DNA of 64,000 bases from NCBI RefSeq assembly GCF_026340975.1, contig NZ_JAPEOS010000001.1, forward strand, positions 186,001 through 250,000. The letters are read 5' to 3'. The notes beneath the pieces were generated by a model, which was given only the letters and a program-made list of their open reading frames with translations, was not told where the DNA came from and searched no databases. Positions 50,982 to 59,104 of this stretch are shown here, one piece after another; position 1 is the first letter of the stretch; the number at the start of each line of letters is the position of its first letter. This stretch comes from Streptomyces sp. NBC_01214. Lineage in GTDB: Bacteria; Actinomycetota; Actinomycetes; Streptomycetales; Streptomycetaceae. Both the position numbers and the translations under genes were made by a program.

Positions 50982-51950
50982 TCAGCCGCCGCTGTGGAGC
51001 AGGTCCACGCCCAGGCCCGTCACCGAGTGCAGGACCGCCTTGCCGTCGCGCTCCGTGGTGATCAGGCCGGCCGCGCGCAGGGTGCGGGTGTGCTCGGAGG
51101 CCGAGGGGAGGCTGATGTCGAGTTCCCGGGCCAGTTCGCTGGTCGTGCGCTGCTCGATCAGCGACTGGAGCACCGCCGCCCGGGTCCGGCCCAAGAGGGC
51201 GTCCAGCGCCCCCTGCGCCGGGCCCGGGCCGATCAGGGGCAGCGGCGTCAGCGCCGGGTAGAGCAGCACGCACCTGCCGTCCGGGCCCTCCGGGCCCTCG
51301 GCGAGCAGCGGCCGGCCCGTCCAGAACGGCGAGGGCATCAGCAGCAGGCCGCGCCCGCCGAGGTGGACCTCGTAGTGCGGCGGCCCGTCCACCTCCAGCA
51401 CCGTGCCCGCCCAGGCGGCCAGCGGATGCGTGCCGGCCAGGCACGCCTTGATGCCGTGGGCGGCCAGCAGCCGGCTGCGCCAGGCCACGTCCGCCTGGAA
51501 GGACTGCCGGATCCGCGGCCAGTGCGGGGCGACGACCACCTCGTAGGCGGACCGGAGCGCGCCGCCGAGCTGGTCCCACGCCTCGCGGTCCTGGGCCCAC
51601 AGGGCGCGCAGCCAGGACGCGGGGCCGGGGGCCCGGGCGGCGACGCGGTGCAGCTCGCCGGGGGTCAGGAGCGGGCCGGCGTCCCGTACGACGGCCAGCC
51701 CCTCCTCCAGGGTGCGCGCGTACGGCTCGACGAACTGGGGGTTGTCGCCGTCGGGGCGCAGGAGGTCGAGCAGCGGGCGGGCGCGGCCGGGCAGCTCCCG
51801 GCCCACACGGCTGCGCCAGCGGCCGAAAACCGACTGTTCGTCGGTGCGCTGCCAGGCGACGATCGCCATGCCCAGCTCCACCAGCGGCAGCGGCTCGCTC
51901 GCGAAGGTGACGTTGAACAGGTCCTCCGCCGTGAAATGCACCCGCAGCAC
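50982..51950 (-). CDS. ArsR-like winged-helix regulator with long N-terminal domain
   Basis: 322 residues. The last 75 form an ArsR-type winged helix (R-A-A-V-L-Q-S-L, T-S-E-L-A-R-E-L-D-I-S-L-P-S-A-S-E-H-T-R-T-L-R-A-A-G-L-I-T). The first 240 are a domain found in many Streptomyces ArsR proteins and not otherwise understood; there are no metal-binding Cys clusters. It starts with a GTG. It is a single gene; targets unknown. Confidence 0.82.
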   Translation of the reverse strand: MLRVHFTAEDLFNVTFASEPLPLVELGMAIVAWQRTDEQSVFGRWRSRVGRELPGRARPLLDLLRPDGDNPQFVEPYARTLEEGLAVVRDAGPLLTPGELHRVAARAPGPASWLRALWAQDREAWDQLGGALRSAYEVVVAPHWPRIRQSFQADVAWRSRLLAAHGIKACLAGTHPLAAWAGTVLEVDGPPHYEVHLGGRGLLLMPSPFWTGRPLLAEGPEGPDGRCVLLYPALTPLPLIGPGPAQGALDALLGRTRAAVLQSLIEQRTTSELARELDISLPSASEHTRTLRAAGLITTERDGKAVLHSVTGLGVDLLHSGG

Positions 51951-52023
51951 GGTCCACCCCCCGTCAGGTGTCAGCCGGCACGTCTCCGGCCGGCCGTCCG
52001 CACGGCTACGGCGTCCACGGCGT

Positions 52024-52494
52024 CTAGCCGTACATCCGGCGCATCGCGAAGTCGACCATCTGCTCGACCGCCTTCGCGTCGAAGACCATCCGGTGGTCGC
52101 CCTCCATGTCGAGGACGAAGCCGTACCCGGTCGGCAGCAGGTCGATCACCTCGGCCCCGGTGATCACGAAGTACTTGGACTCCTTGCCGGCGTACCGGCG
52201 CAGTTCCTTGAGCGTCGTGAACATGGGGATGACCGGATGCTGCGTGTTGTGCAGCGCCAGGAATCCGGGGGTGTCGCCGCGCGGGCAGTAGACCTTCGAG
52301 GTGGCGAAGATCTGCTGGAAGTCCTCGGCGGAGAGGGACCCCGTGGTGAAGGCCCGCACGGCGTCGGCGAGCGACGGTGGCGAGGGCTCGGGGTAGAGCG
52401 GCTGCTCGGCGTAACCGCCGGCCATCTGCTGCGGGGCGGCGTACTGCTGCTGCCCCGCGTGCCCCGCGCTCACGTTCTGGTCGTAGCCGTACAT
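52024..52494 (-). CDS. SseB-family protein
   Basis: 156 residues. A Gln/Tyr-rich N-terminus (Y-G-Y-D-Q-N, Q-Q-Q-Y-A-A-P-Q-Q) is followed by the SseB N-terminal-type domain (Y-F-V-I-T-G-A-E-V-I, D-H-R-M-V-F). In actinobacteria these are small cytosolic proteins of unknown role despite the enterobacterial effector name. The ATG at 52494 is a choice; the frame stays open to 52605. It is divergent from the acyl-CoA dehydrogenase gene. Confidence 0.72.
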   Translation of the reverse strand: MYGYDQNVSAGHAGQQQYAAPQQMAGGYAEQPLYPEPSPPSLADAVRAFTTGSLSAEDFQQIFATSKVYCPRGDTPGFLALHNTQHPVIPMFTTLKELRRYAGKESKYFVITGAEVIDLLPTGYGFVLDMEGDHRMVFDAKAVEQMVDFAMRRMYG

Positions 52495-52586
52495 GGGGCG
52501 AAGCCTACCGACCGGCCACTCGCCGTCGGACACGCATTTCCCGTCAGGCTTGACGCTGGTCACAGTCGTCAGGGGTTGCGTCTTAT

Positions 52587-52622
52587 TACCGACGGGTAGC
52601 ATCATTACGTTACCGATTGGTA
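52587..52622. promoter_or_regulatory. Two tandem TetR-like operators
   Basis: TACCGACGGGTA (52587-52598) and TACCGATTGGTA (52611-52622) each have TACC/GGTA arms around a 4-nt centre, spaced 24 nt apart. They lie 46-81 nt before the acyl-CoA dehydrogenase ATG. TACCG-N-N-N-GGTA sites are typical of actinobacterial TetR repressors of fatty-acid degradation. Confidence 0.65.
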
Positions 52623-52667
52623 TGTACGAGGAACCCTGTCTCCCCGAGCCTTAACGGAGCCGTCGCC

Positions 52668-54494
52668 ATGGGGCACTACAAGTCGAATCTCCGCGACATC
52701 GAGTTCAACCTCTTCGAGGTGCTCGGCCGCGACCAGCAGTACGGCACCGGTCCGTTCGAGGAGATGGACACCGAGACCGCCAAGAGCGTCCTGTCCGAGC
52801 TCGCCCGTCTCGCCGAGAACGAGCTGGCCGCCTCCTTCGAGGACGCCGACCGCAACCCGCCGGTCTTCGACCCGGCCACCAACACCGCGCCCGTCCCCGC
52901 CTCCTTCAAGAAGAGCTACGAAGCCTTCATGGACTCGGAGTACTGGCGCCTGGGCCTGCCCGAGGAGATCGGCGGCACCACCTCGCCCCGCTCCCTCATC
53001 TGGGCCTACGCGGAACTGCTGCTCGGCGCGAACCCGGCCGTCTGGATGTACTCCTCCGGCCCGGCGTTCGCCGGCATCCTCTTCGAAGAGGGCAACGAGG
53101 CGCAGAAGAAGGTCGCCCAGATAGCCGTCGAGAAGCGCTGGGGCTCCACCATGGTCCTCACCGAGCCGGACGCCGGTTCGGACGTGGGCGCCGGCCGCAC
53201 CAAGGCGATCCAGCAGGAGGACGGCTCCTGGCACATCGAGGGCGTGAAGCGCTTCATCACCTCCGGTGAGCACGACATGGAGGAGAACATCCTCCACTAC
53301 GTCCTCGCGCGCCCCGAGGGCCACGGCCCGGGCACCAAGGGCCTGTCCCTCTTCCTCGTCCCGAAGTTCCACTTCGACTGGGAGACCGGCGAGCTGGGCG
53401 AGCGCAACGGCGTCTACGCCACGAACGTCGAGCACAAGATGGGCCTCAAGGCCTCCAACACGTGCGAGATGACCTTCGGCGACCAGCACCCCGCCAAGGG
53501 CTGGCTGATCGGTGACAAGCACGACGGCATCCGCCAGATGTTCATGATCATCGAGTTCGCCCGCATGATGGTCGGCACGAAGGCCATCGCCACCCTCTCC
53601 ACCGGCTACCTGAACGCGCTGGAGTACGCCAAGGAGCGCGTGCAGGGCCCGGACCTGGCGAACTTCATGGACAAGACCGCGCCCAAGGTCACCATCACGC
53701 ACCACCCCGACGTGCGCCGCTCGCTCATGACGCAGAAGGCCTACGCCGAGGGCATGCGCGCCCTGGTCCTCTACACGGCCTCCGTGCAGGACGAGATCCA
53801 GGTCAAGCAGGCCGCCGGCCAGGACGCCTCCGCCGAGATCGGCCTGAACGACCTGCTCCTGCCGATCGTGAAGGGCTACGGCTCGGAGCGCTCCTACGAG
53901 CAGCTCGCGCAGTCCCTGCAGACCTTCGGCGGCTCCGGGTACCTGCAGGAGTACCCGATCGAGCAGTACATCCGCGACGCCAAGATCGACACCCTCTACG
54001 AGGGCACCACGGCCATCCAGGGCCAGGACTTCTTCTTCCGGAAGATCGTCCGCGACCAGGGCGCCTCCCTGAACGTCCTCTCCGAGACGATCAAGAAGTT
54101 CCTGGCCGAGGCCGTCGGCGGCGAGGAGCTGGCCGGCGCCCGCGACGCGCTCGCCAAGGCCGCCGTCGACCTGGAGGCCATCGTCGGCCAGATGATCGTC
54201 GACCTCACCGCCACCGGCGAGGACGTCAAGAACATCTACAAGGTCGGCCAGAACACCACCCGCCTGCTGATGACCTCGGGTGACGTGGTCGTCGGTTACC
54301 TGCTGCTCAAGGGCGCCGCCGTGGCCGCCGAGAAGCTGGCGACCGCCGCCCCGAAGGACGTCCCCTTCTACACCGGCAAGATCGCCGCCGCGAAGTTCTT
54401 CGCGTCCCAGGTCCTGCCGAACGTCTCGGTCGCCCGCGCGCTGGCCGAGGCCGTCGACAACTCCCTGATGGAGCTCGACGAGGCCGCCTTCTAG
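52668..54494 (+). CDS. Acyl-CoA dehydrogenase, long FadE-like type
   Basis: 608 residues, longer than the short-chain enzymes. It has the N-terminal helical domain, the middle beta domain ([10 protein letters not shown]), an FAD region near [18 protein letters not shown], and a C-terminal extension. It oxidises acyl-CoA to enoyl-CoA in beta-oxidation, passing electrons to ETF. GGAG precedes the ATG at 52668. Two TetR-like operators upstream suggest induction by fatty acids or acyl-CoA. A terminator follows. Confidence 0.93.
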   Translation: MGHYKSNLRDIEFNLFEVLGRDQQYGTGPFEEMDTETAKSVLSELARLAENELAASFEDADRNPPVFDPATNTAPVPASFKKSYEAFMDSEYWRLGLPEEIGGTTSPRSLIWAYAELLLGANPAVWMYSSGPAFAGILFEEGNEAQKKVAQIAVEKRWGSTMVLTEPDAGSDVGAGRTKAIQQEDGSWHIEGVKRFITSGEHDMEENILHYVLARPEGHGPGTKGLSLFLVPKFHFDWETGELGERNGVYATNVEHKMGLKASNTCEMTFGDQHPAKGWLIGDKHDGIRQMFMIIEFARMMVGTKAIATLSTGYLNALEYAKERVQGPDLANFMDKTAPKVTITHHPDVRRSLMTQKAYAEGMRALVLYTASVQDEIQVKQAAGQDASAEIGLNDLLLPIVKGYGSERSYEQLAQSLQTFGGSGYLQEYPIEQYIRDAKIDTLYEGTTAIQGQDFFFRKIVRDQGASLNVLSETIKKFLAEAVGGEELAGARDALAKAAVDLEAIVGQMIVDLTATGEDVKNIYKVGQNTTRLLMTSGDVVVGYLLLKGAAVAAEKLATAAPKDVPFYTGKIAAAKFFASQVLPNVSVARALAEAVDNSLMELDEAAF

Positions 54495-54523
54495 GCCGGT
54501 CGCGCCACCGTCGCGCACACGCA

Positions 54524-54561
54524 CCAGCGGCCGGGCCCCCGCACAGGGGCCCGGCCGCTGG
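54524..54561. terminator. Intrinsic terminator
   Basis: Perfect 16-bp arms (54524-54539 and 54546-54561) enclose a 6-nt loop, 29 nt after the acyl-CoA dehydrogenase stop. Confidence 0.9.
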
Positions 54562-54633
54562 CGCGTACCCGGCCCCAGGCCCCTGTCCTGCGGCTTTCCC
54601 CCGATGTCAGTCGTTCATGGGACGCTCGTACAC

Positions 54634-55362
54634 ATGAGTCCACAGGATCAGCACGGCAGCAGGGGGTACTCCGTCCCCACCGGGCGTCCGTACGCCCTCA
54701 AGGAGCTGCAGGCGAGCCTGGGCAGCCTCGGCGACCACCTGCGCGAGCTGTACGACGGCGCCCACCCCGCCGAGTACGACACCATCGCCGACGCGCTGTA
54801 CGTGGCCTTCCAGACGGCCACCGGACTGGCCCCCGCCAAGAGCTACACCGGCTGCCCCGAGCACCCCAACGGCGCCCTGGACCCCGAGGCACCCGAAGGC
54901 TGGGGCCGCTGCCTCATCTGCAACGACCGCCGACGCCTCGGACAGCGCCGCCACGGCGGCCCGCCCGCCGCGCCCGCCGGAGAGCAGCGGCGCCTCGGCT
55001 ACCCCGTACCGGACCCCCCGTACACGCTCCAGCGGCTGCGCACCTACCTGCGCACCGTCGAGGACCAGCGGTTCCACCTGGGCCTGTCCTCGCCCGCGGA
55101 CGACTTCGTCCGCATCGCCGACGACCTCCACCGCGCCTTCATCGTCGCCCGCGAACTTTCCCGGCCGCGCAACGCCTCGGGATGCGCCGAACATCCCGGC
55201 GCGCCGATCGACCCCGACGCTCCGCCCGGTGAGGCCTGTATCTTCTGCGCCGGACGCAAGAGACGCGCGCAGCGCTCCCCGCAGACCCCGGAGATGCTCC
55301 CGCGCATCCGCCGGGGCGAGCGCAGGCAGTTGCAGCGCCGATTCGAGCGCCCGCCGGGCTGA
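54634..55362 (+). CDS. Internally duplicated Cys/His protein (two zinc-ribbon-like modules)
   Basis: 242 residues built from two copies of one module of about 85 residues (about 20-106 and 130-215). Each has a helix pair (Y-x-L-x-x-L, then I-A-D-x-L-x-x-A-F) and then G-C-x-E-H-P, D-P-x-A-P and C-x-x-C followed by an Arg/Lys cluster. The likely metal ligands are Cys74, His77, Cys93, Cys96 and Cys184, His187, Cys202, Cys205. The ATG at 54634 is preferred, with 54604 as alternative. I do not recognise a named family; nucleic-acid binding is a guess from the basic ends. Confidence 0.75.
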   Translation: MSPQDQHGSRGYSVPTGRPYALKELQASLGSLGDHLRELYDGAHPAEYDTIADALYVAFQTATGLAPAKSYTGCPEHPNGALDPEAPEGWGRCLICNDRRRLGQRRHGGPPAAPAGEQRRLGYPVPDPPYTLQRLRTYLRTVEDQRFHLGLSSPADDFVRIADDLHRAFIVARELSRPRNASGCAEHPGAPIDPDAPPGEACIFCAGRKRRAQRSPQTPEMLPRIRRGERRQLQRRFERPPG

Positions 55363-55463
55363 AAACCGACGGGACCGCAGATCACCCACCCTGCGGACCC
55401 CGACCTCCGGCCATCCCTCGCAGTCCGGCCATGGCGAACACGACCGTCGTTAAGGTGAACCAC

Positions 55464-56756
55464 ATGAGCTCTCCCGCCCGCTTCGACCGCGGCCACACCG
55501 ACGATCTGATGACCTTCCTGACGGCCAGTCCGTCGCCGTACCACGCCGTGGCCAACGCGGCGGAGCGGCTGGAGAAGGCGGGCTTCAGGCAGTTGTCGGA
55601 AACGGACGCCTGGGATGCGGGCACCGGGGGCAAGTTCGTGCTCCGCGGCGGTGCGCTCATCGCCTGGTTCGTCCCCGAAGGCGCGGCCGCACACACCCCG
55701 TTCCGGATCGTCGGCGCGCACACCGACTCCCCGAACCTGCGGGTCAAGCCGCTGCCGGACACGGGCTCGCAGGGCTGGCGGCAGATCGCCGTCGAGATCT
55801 ACGGCGGCACCCTGCTCAACACCTGGCTGGACCGCGACCTGGGACTGGCCGGGCGGCTGACCCTGCGCGACGGCACGGAGCGCCTGGTGAACGTGGACCG
55901 CGCACTGCTACGCGTACCCCAACTCGCCGTGCACCTGGACCGGTCGGTCAACAGCGACGGCCTCAAGCTCGACAAGCAGCGGCACATGCAGCCGATCTGG
56001 GGCCTGGGCGACGTGCAGGAGGGCGACCTGATCTCCTTCCTGGAGGAGGAAGAGGGCCTGGACCAGGGGTCGGTGGCCGGCTGGGACCTGATGGTCCACT
56101 CCATCGAGCCGCCGTCGTACCTGGGCCGGGACCGCGAGCTGGTGGCGGGCCCCCGCATGGACAACCTGCTGTCGGTGCACGCGGGCGTCGCGGCGCTGGC
56201 CGCGGTCTCCACCTCCGACAAGCTGGACCACATCCCGGTGCTGGCCGCCTTCGACCACGAGGAGAACGGCTCGCAGTCCGACACCGGCGCGGACGGCCCG
56301 CTGCTGGGCAACGTGCTGGAACGTTCAGTCTTCGCCCGCGGGGGCTCGTACGAGGACCGCGCGCGGGCCTTCGCGGGCACCATCTGCCTGTCCTCGGACA
56401 CCGGGCACGCCGTGCACCCCAACTACGGTGAGCGGCACGACCCGACGCACCACCCGCGCGCCAACGGCGGACCGATCCTGAAGGTCAACGTCAACCAGCG
56501 GTACGCCACCGACGGCAGCGGGCGCGCGGTGTTCGCCGCCGCCTGCGAGCGGGCCGGCATCCCGTGGCAGACCTTCGTCTCCAACAACTCGATGCCCTGC
56601 GGCACGACGATCGGCCCGATCACCGCAGCCCGCCACGGCATTCAGACCGTGGACATCGGCGTCGCGATCCTCTCGATGCACAGTGCCCGCGAACTGTGCG
56701 GCGCGGACGACCCGTTCCTGCTGGCCAACGCCCTGGTGGCCTTCCTGGAGGGCTGA
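55464..56756 (+). CDS. M18-family aminopeptidase
   Basis: 430 residues. Zinc-site motifs of the aspartyl-aminopeptidase family are present: G-A-H-T-D-S-P (His and Asp), P-R-M-D-N-L, F-D-H-E-E-N-G-S (general base and metal Glu) and S-D-T-G-H-A-V-H-P-N-Y. It removes N-terminal acidic or other residues from peptides in the cytoplasm. The ATG at 55464 follows TTAAGGTG, which could be either a -10 box or a ribosome binding site. Confidence 0.92.
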   Translation: MSSPARFDRGHTDDLMTFLTASPSPYHAVANAAERLEKAGFRQLSETDAWDAGTGGKFVLRGGALIAWFVPEGAAAHTPFRIVGAHTDSPNLRVKPLPDTGSQGWRQIAVEIYGGTLLNTWLDRDLGLAGRLTLRDGTERLVNVDRALLRVPQLAVHLDRSVNSDGLKLDKQRHMQPIWGLGDVQEGDLISFLEEEEGLDQGSVAGWDLMVHSIEPPSYLGRDRELVAGPRMDNLLSVHAGVAALAAVSTSDKLDHIPVLAAFDHEENGSQSDTGADGPLLGNVLERSVFARGGSYEDRARAFAGTICLSSDTGHAVHPNYGERHDPTHHPRANGGPILKVNVNQRYATDGSGRAVFAAACERAGIPWQTFVSNNSMPCGTTIGPITAARHGIQTVDIGVAILSMHSARELCGADDPFLLANALVAFLEG

Positions 56757-56792
56757 CCCCCCAGGAAGGCCGCGGCCCGACTGGCGCTCGGT

Positions 56793-58634
56793 CTAGCCCT
56801 CGGCGTCCATCCCGGCGAGGACGAGGGGCAGCCGGGCGGCGCCGTCGGCGGTGACGCGGACCGGCACGCCCCAGTCCTGCTGGTGGACGTGGCAGGCCGG
56901 GTACTCGTTGGCGGGGTCGTCGTCGCAGGACGCCGCCATCGCCGAGACGTGCAGGACGCCCTCGGTGACGTCCGGGTTCAGCGCGAGCTCCCGGAACAGG
57001 TCGGTCCCCGCGCCCTCGCCGCCCGCCAGCAGCTCGGGCGGGGTCGAGGAGACGAGCAGCCGGGTGGAGGGCCCGTAGCGGGTGTCGAGCTTCTGCCCGA
57101 CCGGCGCCTGGAAGACCACGTCGAGGCGGAGCGTGCCGGGCGCCACCTCGGTGGCGGCCCGCTGCGTACGGTGGGCGACCGCGTCCACCCGGACCGCCTC
57201 CTCCGGGAGGCGCAGCCGGGTCAGCCGGTGCCGGGCCGACTCGACGACCACGATGTCCTCGCCCACCAGCACGGCGTCGCTGGGCTCGCGCAGGTCGGTC
57301 GCGAGGGTCGAGACCTGGCCGGTGGCCGGGTCGTAGCGGCGCAGCGCGTGGTTGTACGTGTCGGACACCGCGACCGAGCCGTCGGGCAGGGCGGTCACGC
57401 CGAGCGGGTGCTGGAGCAGGGCCTGGGCGGCGTCGCCGTCCCGGTGCCCGAAGTCGAACAGCCCGGTGCCGACGGCGGACTTGATCACGTACCCCTCGTC
57501 GGCCGCTTCCACGTAGCGCAGGGCGCTGGTCTCGGAGTCGGCGATCCACAGCCGGTCCCCGGCGGCAGCGAGCCCCGAGGGCTGGGCGAACCAGGCCTCG
57601 GCGGCCGGCCCGTCGAGCAGCCCCTCGTTGGTCGTACCGGCCGCGACCTCGACGGTGCCGGCCTCCGGGTCCCAGGTCCACAGCTGGTGCACACCGGCCA
57701 TGGCGATCCAGACCCGGCCCTGCCACCAGGCCACGTCCCACGGCGAGGACAGGTCCACCTCCAGCGCCGGCCCGGAGGTCGGCGACCCCTGCCACCACTG
57801 CCGGCCGGTCCCGGCGACGGTCTCCACGTGCCCGGTGGCCGGGTCGTAGGTGCGCAGCGCGTGGTTGACGGTGTCGGCGACGACGACCTTGCCGTCGGGC
57901 AGCAGCGCGAGGCCCTGCGGCTCGCTGAAGCTGTCCCCGGCGAAGCCGCGCTCGCCGCTGCCGATGCGGCGCACGACGCTCTCGCCGTCGGCGGCCAGCT
58001 CCACGAGCTGGTGCCGGGTGGAGTCGGAGACCAGCAGGTTCCCGGACGGCAGCAGCAGTGCCTTCCCGGGGAAGCGCAGGGCGCCGGCCACCGGCTCGGG
58101 CGCCACGTACGGCCCGTCGCCGCGCCGCAGCGTGCCCTTGGCCTCGTGCTCGGCCTCCAGCTCCTCGACCAGGCGGGCGAGGGCGTGCGCGTGCCCCTCA
58201 CCGGCGTGCTGGGCGACGATGTACCCCTCGGGGTCGATCACGACGAGCGTGGGCCAGGCGCGTACGGCGTACTGCTTCCAGGTCGCGAGCTCGGGATCGT
58301 CGAGCACGGGATGGTGCACCTGGTACCGCTCGACGGCATCGACGACGGCGGCGTGCTCGGCCTCGTGCACGAACTTCGGGGAGTGCACGCCGATGATCAC
58401 GACGGTGTCGCGGTGCTTCTCCTCCAGCTCGCGCAGCTCGTCGAGGACGTGCAGGCAGTTGATGCAGCAGAAGGTCCAAAAATCGAGGATCGCTATGCGT
58501 CCTCGCAGGTCGGCGAGGCTCAGGTCCTTCCCACCGGTGTTCAGCCAGCCGCCCTTGCCGATCAGCTCGGGGGCACGGACACGGGCACGGCGGGGCGCGG
58601 GCGCGGGGGTGGGCGCCGGGGCGGCATCGTTCAT
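56793..58634 (-). CDS. Thioredoxin-NHL repeat protein (NHLRC2-like)
   Basis: 613 residues. The N-terminal thioredoxin domain (about 25-155) has the redox motif W-T-F-C-C-I-N-C and is followed by an NHL beta-propeller (about 175-470; D-T-V-N-H-A-L-R, D-T-Y-N-H-A-L-R) and a C-terminal beta domain with further cysteines. There is no signal peptide, so it is cytoplasmic. The same architecture is seen in NHLRC2 and widely in actinobacteria; its role is unknown, with thiol redox chemistry plausible. It is convergent with the M18 gene. Confidence 0.88.
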   Translation of the reverse strand: MNDAAPAPTPAPAPRRARVRAPELIGKGGWLNTGGKDLSLADLRGRIAILDFWTFCCINCLHVLDELRELEEKHRDTVVIIGVHSPKFVHEAEHAAVVDAVERYQVHHPVLDDPELATWKQYAVRAWPTLVVIDPEGYIVAQHAGEGHAHALARLVEELEAEHEAKGTLRRGDGPYVAPEPVAGALRFPGKALLLPSGNLLVSDSTRHQLVELAADGESVVRRIGSGERGFAGDSFSEPQGLALLPDGKVVVADTVNHALRTYDPATGHVETVAGTGRQWWQGSPTSGPALEVDLSSPWDVAWWQGRVWIAMAGVHQLWTWDPEAGTVEVAAGTTNEGLLDGPAAEAWFAQPSGLAAAGDRLWIADSETSALRYVEAADEGYVIKSAVGTGLFDFGHRDGDAAQALLQHPLGVTALPDGSVAVSDTYNHALRRYDPATGQVSTLATDLREPSDAVLVGEDIVVVESARHRLTRLRLPEEAVRVDAVAHRTQRAATEVAPGTLRLDVVFQAPVGQKLDTRYGPSTRLLVSSTPPELLAGGEGAGTDLFRELALNPDVTEGVLHVSAMAASCDDDPANEYPACHVHQQDWGVPVRVTADGAARLPLVLAGMDAEG

Positions 58635-58723
58635 GCTTCAAGCTTGCCATCCGGGTATGAACACCGGGTCACGCGCATGCGGCACGGGGAGCAGCGGGCC
58701 CGACGGGGCTTTGACGACGGGGC

Positions 58724-59104
58724 CTAGGGGGTCAGGCGGATCACCTGGCCCGTCTCCAGGGCCACGTACAGGAGGCCGTCCGGGCCGAAGGCGAGGCCGT
58801 GGGGCTCCGATCCGGATGCCGGCAGGACGTGTTCCTCGACCCGGCCGTCGGGTCCGATCGCACCCACCCGGTTCGTGCCCCACTCGGTGAACCAGCAGCG
58901 GCCGTCCGGGCCGGCCGTGATGGCGTGCGGGCGGCAGCCGGGGTCGGGCAGCGGGTACTCGGTGACCTCGCCCGCGGTGGTGATCCGGGCGAGGGCGCCC
59001 GCGTGGACCAGGGTGGTCCACAGGGCGCCGTCGGGTCCGGCGGCCAGCGCGTAGGGGCCCTCGCCGGGGGCGGCCACGGGGATCGTGGTGGGGGCGTTCG
59101 TCAC
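58724..59104 (-). CDS. Mini virginiamycin B lyase (Vgb-like) with catalytic residues kept
   Basis: 126 residues, against about 295 for Vgb. Three propeller units are visible (about 15-56, 57-98, 99-126), each with G-P-D-G-x-x-W/Y. The last two align closely with the C-terminal end of Vgb: R-P-H-A-I-T-A-G, W-F-T-E-W-G, then S-E-P-H-G. Glu100, His102 and Glu117 correspond to Vgb Glu268, His270 and Glu284, used to linearise streptogramin B. It looks like a Vgb that lost its middle blades. The GTG start overlaps the ABC-F stop as GTGA, so it is translationally coupled to that gene. Activity is unproven. Confidence 0.78.
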   Translation of the reverse strand: MTNAPTTIPVAAPGEGPYALAAGPDGALWTTLVHAGALARITTAGEVTEYPLPDPGCRPHAITAGPDGRCWFTEWGTNRVGAIGPDGRVEEHVLPASGSEPHGLAFGPDGLLYVALETGQVIRLTP

